Source of the DNA: Anaeromyces robustus
Taxonomy: Eukaryota > Neocallimastigomycota > Neocallimastigomycetes > Neocallimastigales > Neocallimastigaceae
Length of the DNA stretch: 64,000 bases
Direction: 5' to 3'
Assembly: GCA_002104895.1 (NCBI GenBank)
Contig: MCFG01000006.1
Location: forward strand, 22,501 to 86,500
This document shows, piece after piece, positions 25,737-36,223 of the stretch (the stretch's first letter is position 1; the number at the start of each line of letters is the position of its first letter). A model generated the notes under the pieces. That model saw nothing but the letters and a program-made list of their open reading frames with translations, made no database searches and had not been told where the DNA came from. A program made the translations under genes and the position numbers.

Positions 25737-28700
25737 ATGAATATTAATGAAAAAAAATCAAAACATTATTTAAAAAAAATGTTGAATAAAAATAAGAAAA
25801 AAAAAGATAATAAAAAAGAAAATATATTTAATGATACTAATAAAATGAATAAAAACAATAATTCTAAAGATAATATAACAGAAAATAATATTAATTTTAA
25901 TAAAGATAATAATAAACTTTCTTATTCTGATAACGAAATAAATTTAACAAATAATATAAAATCTAATTTAAGTCAAAATTATAACGACGAATATAAAGAT
26001 TTATATAATATAGAAGATAATAAAAAATCAAAGCATTCATCGTCGTTTCAACAAGCAACTGAATTTATACATTCAATACAATCTTTTTTTCATTCATTTA
26101 AAAAATCGAATAGTAATAACGATAATTTAAATTCTTCCACATTAGATATAAATAAAAAAAATCAATCTTTATTTGATTCAAATATTAATAATATAAATAA
26201 AGAAGATAATATAAACGAGGTAGAAAAATCTACCACAATGGATAAAATAAAGATTCAAAGATCAAAAAGTATACCTTTTAATAACACCAATTCATCCCAG
26301 AGAAATTCATGTCATTATCATAAACATTCTTCTCTATCATCAATGGGAAGCTCAGTGACAGCATTATCTTTCAATCATGAAGGTGGTCATCATTATGATT
26401 CAGAGAGCGAAACTACTGAAAGTCGTATTGAATATTCGACACCAAAAGAAGATGAATTATCTTTTAGTTTTTCTTCTTGTCAAAGTTCATTTAGTTTTAT
26501 TTCTGTTTTTAATAATAAATTAGCTCCAATATCAAATAATTATAATATAGAAACAAAACCTCAAATATTATTATCTCCGAAATCTCTATCTTCGGAAAAA
26601 TCAGATATTTTATCAACGACACCACATGTTATTAACCCCTTAGAAGAAGAAATAGGTGAACAAGAATCAATGTCTGTCACAGAAACTATTTCATCAATAC
26701 CGTATGAACATTCAGATGTAATAGCTCAAAATAGTCTAGGGAAGAAACAAGATAAATCTAAAAATGATGAATTGGATAAAATAGAAATAGAAGATAAAGA
26801 TAAAATGATTAATGAAGTGAAAGTAAATGAGAATGTAGATGATAATAGTAAAAATAAAAAAGATATTATATCAGAGTTAAACGTTGATAATAATGCAGAG
26901 GAAAAGAATAATAAAGATCAAAATAAGGTAAATGAAATAAATGTTAATGAACATATAGAGTTAGAAAATAAAGAATCCAACGATAATAAAGAAATAGAAA
27001 ATAAAAGTTCAAATAACATAAAAATAGAATCAAATGATAAAGATTTCATTATAAATCCTAATAATAGAGAATATGAAAATATTAAGATAAGTATTAAAGT
27101 TAATAATGATTCCCTGAAACCAAATAATAAAAAAGGATTTGAAAAAATGTATGAAGAACGTTTTTCACCCAATCATTTAAGGCAGTCAGAAAATTCTTTA
27201 CCTTTATTTTTAAGTCATACACATTCATCACCATTATCATCATCACATTCTTCATTATCTTCATTAGATATTCAATCAATACGGCCTACTTCACCATCAT
27301 CATCTTTATCTCAAACACAAAAATTAAATAATAGTAAAGAAGAAAAGTTTGATTCAATAAATAATCAAATAGTTTCTTCAATATCTTCGTTGACCCCATC
27401 CCATTCAATTTCATCTAAACCTTTAAATAATGTAGTGAAATCCCCTGAATTATTTAAAATAAAACAACCCAAACAACAATTATATTCAGAAATAGTATCA
27501 CCAAAGCTACCGAAGGAAAGGTCTATGCTATTGTTTTCAACATCATCTATTGACGATAAGATAAATAATAAAGACAATACTAATATCACTAGTAATGAAG
27601 AAAAATCTGATTCATCTGAATCAAAAAATAAAATTTTGAATTTAGATAATAAGATTGATTCAGAAGAAAAGGTTTCTCTTTCATATAAGGATGTTGTGGT
27701 ACATAGTTTATGTGATTTAAATGAAACATCGTCAGTAATTGTAAATAAAATAAATGTATCAAATGTAAATAATGAAAGTGAGAACAATAGTAAGATTGAT
27801 CCTAAAGACGATAAAGTAGAACATAAAGAAGAAAATAAAGAAGAAAATAAAGAAAATCAAAAACAAGACAAAAGAACAATGAAAAATGGATCTAAAGATT
27901 GTTATATAAATCCAAAGTATAATAATTTAATTAATGAAGATACACTGGTGGATTCAGAGAATTTAAGTTTTTTATCGAATGTAATAAGTGTAAGTGAATC
28001 AGAATCAACAAGCTTACCAACAACGAATGCTTTTCCTGGTGATATACCAAATAATAATCATGAAAATAAAACTACTAATCTTATAATAGAAGATTTAGAT
28101 AATGCAGAAGAAGAATTTATTCAAATTAATAATTCTGAATTAGAAAATGAAAGAAAAAATTTAGATACCCAATCTTCTAAAGAAAACATAGAGCCAATAA
28201 TTACTATCGAAAATACAGATTTACCGAAGGATCATGCTAAAACAAAAATAAATACTTTTGATAATTCATTATTAGAAACTGAAGAAAAAGAAACTGATAA
28301 TTATTTACTAAAAGAAAGAAGTCCAAATGAAGAAATGAACAGTTATAAGGACAGTAAGCTTTTTTTCTCAAAAGAAATAGCAAGTTCTATCGTTAATAAT
28401 AATAGTGATAAAAAGGATGAGGATAATTATTCTTATTATAGTAATGCCTTTTCACCTGAGATATCTATATCCAGTGTGAATTCTGATGATAAATATTCAA
28501 AAAGTTTTTATGAAAAACCTCAGTTTTATCGTAAGAATAAAAATGGAAAGAAAACATCAGATTATGAAAAATCTATCAAGGAATATGCGGTATCTCTTGA
28601 AAAGGAAATGATGGATTTCTACACTAAGAATATTCCAACAGAAGAAAGTAAAACAAAGAAGTTGAGTTTATTAAAACGTATTCAAAAAATATTTTCAGAA

Positions 28701-31700
28701 CGTTATCCTACATTGGGTATAAAAGCTCATCTTTTTGGTTCTTCTGTTAATGAATTAGGAACATATAATAGTGATGTAGATATTTGTTTGACTACAAAAG
28801 ATAGAATAGATTGTGAATTAAGTGATATGGAAGTTATCAAAAGTATTTTAGAAGATAATGGTATAACTAGAGTTCGTACCACTCCAAATGCTAAAGTGCC
28901 AATATGTAATTTTGTTGACCCTGAAACTAATCTATCCTGTGATATTAATGTAAATAATACAATTGCTCTTTACAATACAAAAATGATTCAGACTTATGCA
29001 TTAATTGATGAAAGAGTAAAGCCTTTGATTATGACAATTAAATATTTTGCAAAACAAAGAATGCTTAATGATGCTAAAACTGGTACATTAAGTTCTTATT
29101 GCTGGGTGAATATGGTTATTAACTTTTTACAAATGAGAACACCTCCTATTTTACCATGCTTACATGCTATGACTAAAGATGTGCCACAAGAAGAAAGAAT
29201 TTTTATTGATGGTGTTGATTGTACATTTTATTCTGACCTTGATAAATTAAAAGGATTTGGTAAAGATAATAAAGAAACGCTTTATGAATTGATTTATGGA
29301 TTCTTTAAAACTTTTGCAAATGATTTTGATTATATTACTGATGTTGTATCTGTAAGAAGTGGATGTTATAAAAAGAAATCTGATAATGGATGGAATGTTT
29401 CATCTAATAATACGCGTATAAGAAATAATTATTTCTGTGTAGAGGAGCCATTTAATACAACTCGTAATCTTGCAAATTGTGCAAATCGTTATAGTGTTAA
29501 AGGTCTTCGTTGGGAATTTAAACGTGCATTTAAGATTTTAAAGGCTAGAGGTTCACTTGAAGAATTATGTGAGCCATATAAACCAGATCCAAGCAATTAT
29601 GCCTATGATACAACTTATTATCCAAATCAAAACAGAATGAATATGAATATAGATTCAAATTTGATACATCCAAATGGCATGATTCATAATGATCATCTTT
29701 ATATCAATAATCCTAATAATACATTTAATAATTTTAAAAATGGAAAGAATAGTACCTCATTTACTAATACTTCAACTATGGCTGATAAAAATGGTAATTG
29801 GAGAATACGTAACAATAGCCCATCACCGTCCAATGCTTCATTAGATAATATGTCATCTTTTCAAAATAATAAATTTGGGAAGAATATATCTGGTGATAAA
29901 AAGATGGTATGGAATATGAGGAAAACAAATGAAAAAACAACTTCTAATCCAAGTGAAAACTTTTATTATGCTCGTCGATTCCCAAATGATGGTAGTTTTA
30001 TGAATCATTATAATAATAACAATAATAATTCTATTTTTAAGAAAACCAACAATTCAAATATTACATCTACTGTTAATAATCAGTTTAATTCAAATAAATC
30101 AAATGTCTTTAATATGGATAAGGATTTAACTAGTAGAAAAACTGAAAAATCTCTTCTTACTATCTCAAATAAGGAAATGGATGAATTGGATAATGAAAAG
30201 GTCATTAAACATAGATTTATAGAGCATTATAGAAATTTTGATAATTCAGTATCATCATCCCTTTATTCCAACGCATCTCATTATTATAATAATCATAACA
30301 ATAATACTAATTCCTATAATCACAACAATAACAATAACAATAACAATAACAATAACAATCAAAATAACCCTAATAACAATTCCATTAATAATAATTCTAT
30401 TCCTAATACATATAGTCGTAATAATAATAATAATACGGCTAATAATAATAAGGCAAATAATAATAACGCCTCATATACCTCTAAAAACTTTAATGTAAAT
30501 ACGAAAGAACATACGCGTAGCAACGATAAATTATCTAATAATATGGTTAACGCCAATACCGTCGGTAATGATAAAATGAAAGATAATTATCATTATAATA
30601 ATAGTAATAAAATGGACCTAACTGAAAAGAAAAAGAATCCTAAAACTAAAGTAGAAAATAAAGACGAGTCATTAACTACAGATATAGATAAAACTAAAAA
30701 GGAAAATAGCAGTTTTAATGGTAAAGAAGAAGTAACTCAAAAAAATAAGCAAAACGAATCAAAAGAAGAAGGACAAAAACTTAATACAAAGAATTCTACC
30801 ACTAATGATATTAATAATAGTAAAAATAATACCACCAAGGCAGAGGATCAAACAAATCCTGTTATTATTAATAATTATTACAGTTATATAAATCAAGAAT
30901 ATAGTGCTCAATTTTATAAACAGTTAGGCTATATATCAGTACAGGATCCAAAAATAGCATTAACCGATGATGGCATTAATAAACAAACTTTAATTAACAG
31001 CGCAAGATATCCATCTTATCCAATATTTATTAATTTAAATAATACCAATACAAATGCTATCGCTACTAATGGAGCTAATAATAATGGAACTAAGGTTGCT
31101 AATACAGCTAAAGATAGTAATCAAACAATTATGGCAAATTATAATGCTTCCTATCCTGTCCTTGGTAGCAATGCATATAATCATTATTATGCAAAAGTTA
31201 ATAATGTTAATTTAATTAATTATTATATACCAGCCCATACTACGGCACATCCTCCAGGAAGTTCATATCAAAGTAGAACCCAACCTTTGGGGTATACTGT
31301 TGAAGCTATACCAATCATACCCGCAGCTAATCAAACGTTATATAATGTTGCATCAAATAGTAGTATAACTCTTCCTGAAGGTGGATTATATCATACATAT
31401 CATTCAATTGTTCCTGTCGTTGTCGACAATTCTTTAACCCCAATACTAGCATGCGAAAATGTAAATAGTGAAAATGGTACAAGTAATACAACAGCTAACA
31501 CATCAACAACTAATCATGCTAATAATAATACCAAAAATTTGAATTCAAATGTAAATACTAATACTAATAATACTAATATGAATAATAATAATAATACATC
31601 TATGGAATCCAATAAAAAAGATTTTCAAGATCATACCAAAAATAATAATACAAAAAATATAAAAGATATTAAAAATGAGCATGCTATTAAACAAAATAAT

Positions 31701-33413
31701 AATAATAATAATAGTAGTAGTAGTAATAGTAATAATAATAGTAATAATAATACTAATAATACTAATAATAATAATAATCAAACTCGACAACCTTACACTA
31801 AAAAATTTAGTAATACAAAGTCTGAAAATAAAAAATCACAATGGCCAAATTCACAATTTCATGTTAATAAAGCTAATAAAAAGTTGTCAATGGAAAATAA
31901 CCATAAAAGTTTAAAACAAAAAGCTAAAGAACTTGAAGAAAATAATACAAGTATGTCCATTAATAATAGTAATAATAGTAATGATAGTAATAATAATACT
32001 AATACTACGACAACTACAATTACTACATCTGCAACTACTATTACTAATAATCATGATAATAGTAATAATGAATTTGATAATAATAATAATAATAGTAATG
32101 TAAATTCTTTGAGAAAAACAACTAATTATACTGAAGAAAAAGAAGATACTGTTAATAATAATGTACATAAAAACAGTAGTAAATTGGAAAATTTTACTAT
32201 AAAAAGTGGTGGTAGTAAGAGTGAAGGTCCATCAGAATTTATGTTGGTGAATAACTCTTCTGAGGAAGATCAAGCAATTATATCTGTTACTGATAGTACT
32301 AAAAGTGAAGAAGAAAGAACTTTATATAATGAAGAAGTATGCCTTGAACCAAGCGAAATAGAGTCAGAAATTGAAAGTGAACAAGAAAGTTCTGATGACT
32401 CTAAGGGACAAAGTAGTAATATAAACATTCGTAATAATGTTACTAATGGAGGTAAAAATAGTGAAATTTTATTAAATATTAAGAATAAAAATTCCAGTAT
32501 TGAAATTAACCTAGAAAATAACATTATTGTTAATGATGTCCTTATAGACTATAAAAATAATAAAGATAATAAGAATAATAATCAAATAAAAAATAAAATT
32601 AGTAATAATGTGGCTCATGAAAATAAAAAAGGAAAAATGGTTGTTAAAGGTACAAATAATTCAAATGTAAGTTCTAATGTTAACAGTTCAAAGGAAAAAA
32701 AGAATAAAAAGAATAATACAGGAAATAATAATGTAAAACCGAAAGATGGTGTAACAAAAGTAAATAGTCAAAGTAAGAATGAAATTAAAGATAAAGAAAA
32801 GCATACAGGAGGTAACACTAATTCAAAAAGTAAGAACAGTAATAAAAATAGTAAAAAGGAGGAAAGTAATAAAGGTAAAAGAAAGAACAGTGTTTTAAAT
32901 CATAAGAATAGATTTAATTCATTTACCTCAATAAAAGAAAATAAAAGTCATAATAAGACAAAGGAAACCAAAGAAAAAATAATAGAAAAAGAGAAAGGTG
33001 ATGAAACAACAGTAATAACAACAGTTACTACAACAATTATTACTAATAATTTAAATAGTACAAATAAGAATGCAGGTAATAATAATAATAATAGTAAAGT
33101 TGGAAATAAAGAAGAGGTAACTACAAAGAATCCAGCTAGTAAAAAGAGTAATAAATCAAAGGTTAAGAAACAAAAGTTTAAGAAAACTGAAAATGATAAG
33201 AATGGTAACAACAATAAAAGTAATAATAATAGTTTAAATGGCACTACTAAGAAAAAATTTAATAATAATAATAATAATAAAAATAGTAACAACACCTTTA
33301 CTAATTCTACTGCAAATAATAAACAAAAGCCAGGAGTTAAAGGAAAAGTGGAAGAGAATGCTAATAAAAATAAACCTAAGGGAAATAAAAAATCAAAAAA
33401 GAAAGCTAAATAA
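25737..33413 (+). CDS. Giant Cid1/GLD-2-family non-canonical nucleotidyltransferase
   Basis: One uninterrupted frame of 2558 aa. Residues 1 to about 950 are low-complexity Asn/Lys/Ser/Glu-rich sequence. The catalytic core spans about 950-1290. The polymerase-beta-type motif is FGSSVNELGTYNSDVDICL, with metal-binding Asp at about 1013 and 1015, and a third Asp (about 1069) in LSCDINVNNTIALYNT. The central domain follows (VKPLIMTIKYFAKQRM, GTLSSYCWVNMVINFLQ), then the PAP-associated domain ending EEPFNTTRNLANCANRYS and GLRWEFKRAFKILK. Family members add A or U to RNA 3' ends. The remaining 1270 residues are Asn-rich, with poly-Asn and Asn/Thr blocks and a Lys-rich tail (KKSKKKAK). Known relatives are usually 400-1500 aa, so this one is outsized. 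No RNA-binding domain is seen. It could be cytoplasmic or nuclear; substrate choice is discussed under findings. Confidence 0.9.
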   Translation: MNINEKKSKHYLKKMLNKNKKKKDNKKENIFNDTNKMNKNNNSKDNITENNINFNKDNNKLSYSDNEINLTNNIKSNLSQNYNDEYKDLYNIEDNKKSKHSSSFQQATEFIHSIQSFFHSFKKSNSNNDNLNSSTLDINKKNQSLFDSNINNINKEDNINEVEKSTTMDKIKIQRSKSIPFNNTNSSQRNSCHYHKHSSLSSMGSSVTALSFNHEGGHHYDSESETTESRIEYSTPKEDELSFSFSSCQSSFSFISVFNNKLAPISNNYNIETKPQILLSPKSLSSEKSDILSTTPHVINPLEEEIGEQESMSVTETISSIPYEHSDVIAQNSLGKKQDKSKNDELDKIEIEDKDKMINEVKVNENVDDNSKNKKDIISELNVDNNAEEKNNKDQNKVNEINVNEHIELENKESNDNKEIENKSSNNIKIESNDKDFIINPNNREYENIKISIKVNNDSLKPNNKKGFEKMYEERFSPNHLRQSENSLPLFLSHTHSSPLSSSHSSLSSLDIQSIRPTSPSSSLSQTQKLNNSKEEKFDSINNQIVSSISSLTPSHSISSKPLNNVVKSPELFKIKQPKQQLYSEIVSPKLPKERSMLLFSTSSIDDKINNKDNTNITSNEEKSDSSESKNKILNLDNKIDSEEKVSLSYKDVVVHSLCDLNETSSVIVNKINVSNVNNESENNSKIDPKDDKVEHKEENKEENKENQKQDKRTMKNGSKDCYINPKYNNLINEDTLVDSENLSFLSNVISVSESESTSLPTTNAFPGDIPNNNHENKTTNLIIEDLDNAEEEFIQINNSELENERKNLDTQSSKENIEPIITIENTDLPKDHAKTKINTFDNSLLETEEKETDNYLLKERSPNEEMNSYKDSKLFFSKEIASSIVNNNSDKKDEDNYSYYSNAFSPEISISSVNSDDKYSKSFYEKPQFYRKNKNGKKTSDYEKSIKEYAVSLEKEMMDFYTKNIPTEESKTKKLSLLKRIQKIFSERYPTLGIKAHLFGSSVNELGTYNSDVDICLTTKDRIDCELSDMEVIKSILEDNGITRVRTTPNAKVPICNFVDPETNLSCDINVNNTIALYNTKMIQTYALIDERVKPLIMTIKYFAKQRMLNDAKTGTLSSYCWVNMVINFLQMRTPPILPCLHAMTKDVPQEERIFIDGVDCTFYSDLDKLKGFGKDNKETLYELIYGFFKTFANDFDYITDVVSVRSGCYKKKSDNGWNVSSNNTRIRNNYFCVEEPFNTTRNLANCANRYSVKGLRWEFKRAFKILKARGSLEELCEPYKPDPSNYAYDTTYYPNQNRMNMNIDSNLIHPNGMIHNDHLYINNPNNTFNNFKNGKNSTSFTNTSTMADKNGNWRIRNNSPSPSNASLDNMSSFQNNKFGKNISGDKKMVWNMRKTNEKTTSNPSENFYYARRFPNDGSFMNHYNNNNNNSIFKKTNNSNITSTVNNQFNSNKSNVFNMDKDLTSRKTEKSLLTISNKEMDELDNEKVIKHRFIEHYRNFDNSVSSSLYSNASHYYNNHNNNTNSYNHNNNNNNNNNNNNQNNPNNNSINNNSIPNTYSRNNNNNTANNNKANNNNASYTSKNFNVNTKEHTRSNDKLSNNMVNANTVGNDKMKDNYHYNNSNKMDLTEKKKNPKTKVENKDESLTTDIDKTKKENSSFNGKEEVTQKNKQNESKEEGQKLNTKNSTTNDINNSKNNTTKAEDQTNPVIINNYYSYINQEYSAQFYKQLGYISVQDPKIALTDDGINKQTLINSARYPSYPIFINLNNTNTNAIATNGANNNGTKVANTAKDSNQTIMANYNASYPVLGSNAYNHYYAKVNNVNLINYYIPAHTTAHPPGSSYQSRTQPLGYTVEAIPIIPAANQTLYNVASNSSITLPEGGLYHTYHSIVPVVVDNSLTPILACENVNSENGTSNTTANTSTTNHANNNTKNLNSNVNTNTNNTNMNNNNNTSMESNKKDFQDHTKNNNTKNIKDIKNEHAIKQNNNNNNSSSSNSNNNSNNNTNNTNNNNNQTRQPYTKKFSNTKSENKKSQWPNSQFHVNKANKKLSMENNHKSLKQKAKELEENNTSMSINNSNNSNDSNNNTNTTTTTITTSATTITNNHDNSNNEFDNNNNNSNVNSLRKTTNYTEEKEDTVNNNVHKNSSKLENFTIKSGGSKSEGPSEFMLVNNSSEEDQAIISVTDSTKSEEERTLYNEEVCLEPSEIESEIESEQESSDDSKGQSSNINIRNNVTNGGKNSEILLNIKNKNSSIEINLENNIIVNDVLIDYKNNKDNKNNNQIKNKISNNVAHENKKGKMVVKGTNNSNVSSNVNSSKEKKNKKNNTGNNNVKPKDGVTKVNSQSKNEIKDKEKHTGGNTNSKSKNSNKNSKKEESNKGKRKNSVLNHKNRFNSFTSIKENKSHNKTKETKEKIIEKEKGDETTVITTVTTTIITNNLNSTNKNAGNNNNNSKVGNKEEVTTKNPASKKSNKSKVKKQKFKKTENDKNGNNNKSNNNSLNGTTKKKFNNNNNNKNSNNTFTNSTANNKQKPGVKGKVEENANKNKPKGNKKSKKKAK

Positions 33414-34321
33414 AGTTTATTTACATCATTATTATAATCTATATGTATAATTTTTTTTCTTCTAGTGAAATAATATATAATATATATATATGTAAAGCAA
33501 TGGATATAAATTTTTTATTTTTATTTTATGTCTATTTGTTTTATAATAATAAATTATTTTATATTAAAAATAATAAAAATTAATTTTTTTATTATGTAAT
33601 CTTTTTTTTTTTTTAATACATTACTAGTAGAAATTGTTTTTATAATTATATAAAATATTCATTTTAATTATTATTATATATATTTTTTAATATATAAATA
33701 TCTTTATATATTTAAGAAATTTTATTTGACATTTAATAATATGTATTAAATAACATTAAAAAGAAAAAAAAAAAAAAAATACAAAAATAATAGTAATAAT
33801 TAATAAACAAAAGTTGAATATAAAAGTAAAAAAAAAAAAAAATAATAAAAAAAATAAAAAAAAAAAAATAAAAAATAAAAAAAAAAAATAAAAAAAAAAT
33901 AAAAAAATAAAAAAATTAAAATAAAAAAATAAAAATAAAAATTAAAAAAAAAATAAGTAAATAATTTAGTAGAAGTAGTATTAAATAATATATAATAAAA
34001 CAAAACAAAACAAAACAAAAAAAAAGTAGTATATATAAGTAATTATTATAGTAAAAATATATATATAATATATAGATAAATTAAATAAGTAAATTTTTTT
34101 TTTTTTGTTTTTCAATTTATTTATTTTTAGTACTAGTTTTTTTTTATAGTGATTATTTTTTTTTATTATTATATAGTATTACTAAAAATTATTACATGAA
34201 TATTTTTATTTTTTTTTTTTTTTAAAAAAAAAATTATTATTATTATCATTAAAGAATAAATATATAAATAAATATATATTTATAATAATATTTTATTACT
34301 ATTAAAAAAATTTTTTTAATA

Positions 34322-34359
34322 GTTGTATGTTTAAATTTTTTTAAATTTAAACATACAAC
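34322..34359. repeat. Perfect 17-bp stem, 4-nt loop hairpin (38 nt)
   Basis: GTTGTATGTTTAAATTT (34322-34338) and its exact reverse complement (34343-34359) around TTTT. Too long and too exact to be chance A/T pairing, because both arms carry the mixed GTTGTATG/CATACAAC ends. A run of AAATAAC/AAACAAC units follows. Confidence 0.9.
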
Positions 34360-34580
34360 AAATAACATAACAAATAACAAACAACAAATAACAAACAATA
34401 AACAGCAAAAAATGGAATTAAAAACATAAATAAACAAATAACAAATAACAACATTAACAAAAAAGGTTGGAAAAAAAAAAAAGTATGTATTAAACAATAT
34501 ATAAAAATAAAATATATAAAAATATAATAAAATTATAAAATATAAAAAATTTTAAACTCTAAGAATAAAATATATAAAAT

Positions 34581-34745
34581 ATATTACAAAAATATATAAA
34601 AAATTTAAAATATACTACAAAAATATATAAAATATATAAAATATATAAAATATACTACAAAAATATATAAAATATATAAAATATATAAAATATACTACAA
34701 AAATATATAAAATATATAAAAATATATAAAATATATAAAATATAT
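34581..34745. repeat. 40-bp tandem repeat
   Basis: The marker TATACTACAA recurs at 34611, 34651 and 34691, exactly 40 bp apart, with identical AAATATATAAAATATAT-type spacers between. A degenerate copy precedes (ATATTACAAA near 34581), and the array decays into ATATAAA units after 34700. Confidence 0.88.
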
Positions 34746-35771
34746 AAAATATAGAATTATAAAATAAAATGTATTAAATAAAAGAAAAATAAAATATAAT
34801 AAAATAATAAATAAAAAAAAAAAAAATAAAAATTATTAGCTGATATCTCTTGTAAACCAAGTTTTATTGGGAAGATTAATTAATCCTTAATTCCTTTATT
34901 AAAATTCTTTAAAATACTTTTTAATAATATATTAGTATTGATTAATTGATTAATTATTATTATTTATTATTATTTATTATTATTATAATTTATTCTTATT
35001 ATTTTGTTTAATTATTTTTTTTTTTTTTATTTTTTTTTTTGACATATAAATTTGAATTTATAATAATTCTTTTTGTTATTTTTTTTTTAGTAACACAACA
35101 TATAAAACTGTATATTAATATAAGGTAATAATAAATTCAGTTATTTATTCAGGCCATTTAATATAATAATAATAAATAATACGAATATATTATATTAATA
35201 TATTATAATATATTAATATATATTATAATATATGAATATAAATTTAATGTTAATCACTTTTAAAATGTTGAACATTATCATTAATTTCTATTTTTAATTA
35301 TAATTTAAAATTTACTTTAATTATATATTATGTAATGATATTTATGGCTTGTTTGTTTTAATAATCATTAATTCTAATTTAATATTTTTTAGTATTATTA
35401 TTTAGTACATATATTTATGTGGCTTGGTAATTTTTATAATTATAAAGTTTATACATGCATTATTAATTAATTAAAAATTATACTTTGTTGTCTAAATTCA
35501 AAGTATATTATAGTATAAACAATAATTTCTATAATTTTAATAAATTGTAATTATTTTAATAATAATTGTATAATAATCAAATTAATTATTACAAAATCAT
35601 TATTATTTATTATTTATTATTTATTATTTATTATTTATTATTTATTATTTATTATTATTATTATAATTATTATTTAAAATCAATTTTATCATTATTATTA
35701 TTTATTTTTTTAATTATTAATTAGTATATCCATTAAATTTTTAAAATAAATTAATATTAATAATTAAAAAT

Positions 35772-35944
35772 AAAATTTTGGCAGTAAAACTTTATAAATT
35801 ATTAATAGTAATTAAAAGATAAAATTTTGGTAGTATGATTTTTAACCCTAAATTATAAATAAATATAATTTAGGCTTTATTAAATTCTGTACCAGTTAAA
35901 AATTATATATTTAAATAAAAAGAAATTTTACTGCCCAAAATTTT
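35772..35944. repeat. Nested inverted-repeat element upstream of HIR gene
   Basis: Outer arms: AAAATTTTGGCAGTAAAA (35772-35789) and TTTTACTGCCCAAAATTTT (35926-35944), complementary apart from one extra base. Middle arms: ATTTTTAAC (35838-35846) and GTTAAAAAT (35895-35903), perfect. Inner arms: CCTAAATTATA (35847-35857) and TATAATTTAGG (35864-35874), perfect, with a 6-nt loop. A second partial copy of the outer arm, AAAATTTTGGTAGTA, lies at 35821-35835. It ends 280 bp before the HIR start codon. It could be a small non-autonomous transposon (MITE), a cruciform, or a structured transcript or promoter element. Confidence 0.75.
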
Positions 35945-36223
35945 TTTTATTTAAATACCTTTACTTTTCCTAAATTAAAAAAAAAAAAAAAAAAAAAAAC
36001 TGAAAAACAAAATTATATAAAAAAACACATAAACATATAAAAAATAAATTATAAAATAAATTGTAAAATAAATTATACAATATTTTATAAAAAAAAATAA
36101 AATATTTAATAAAATAAATTATTTATAAAATAAATAATAAAATCAATAATAAAATAAGTAAATAACAATAAATTAAATAACATATAAACTACTCTTTTTT
36201 ATTTTATTTCAATATTATTAACC

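Larger units (their letters stand above)
33414..36223. other. Intergenic with hairpin, 40-bp tandem repeats and nested inverted repeat
   Basis: Runs between the nucleotidyltransferase and HIR genes. It holds A-rich sequence (33760-34030), a 38-nt perfect hairpin, (AAATAAC)-like repeats (34360-34450), an exact 40-bp tandem repeat, a nested inverted-repeat element and a 23-nt A run (about 35976-35999). A short exon-like fragment at 34839-34883 (ADISCKPSFIGKIN then stop, after a splice-acceptor-like TTATTAG) is too short to call a gene. Confidence 0.7.

Noticed and set aside
33800-34018. Phe/Tyr-rich minus-strand open frame
   Set aside because: Translation of an A-rich tract; no amino-acid complexity.
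34839-34883. Exon-like fragment after an acceptor-like TTATTAG
   Set aside because: Only 14 codons and no upstream exon could be joined.
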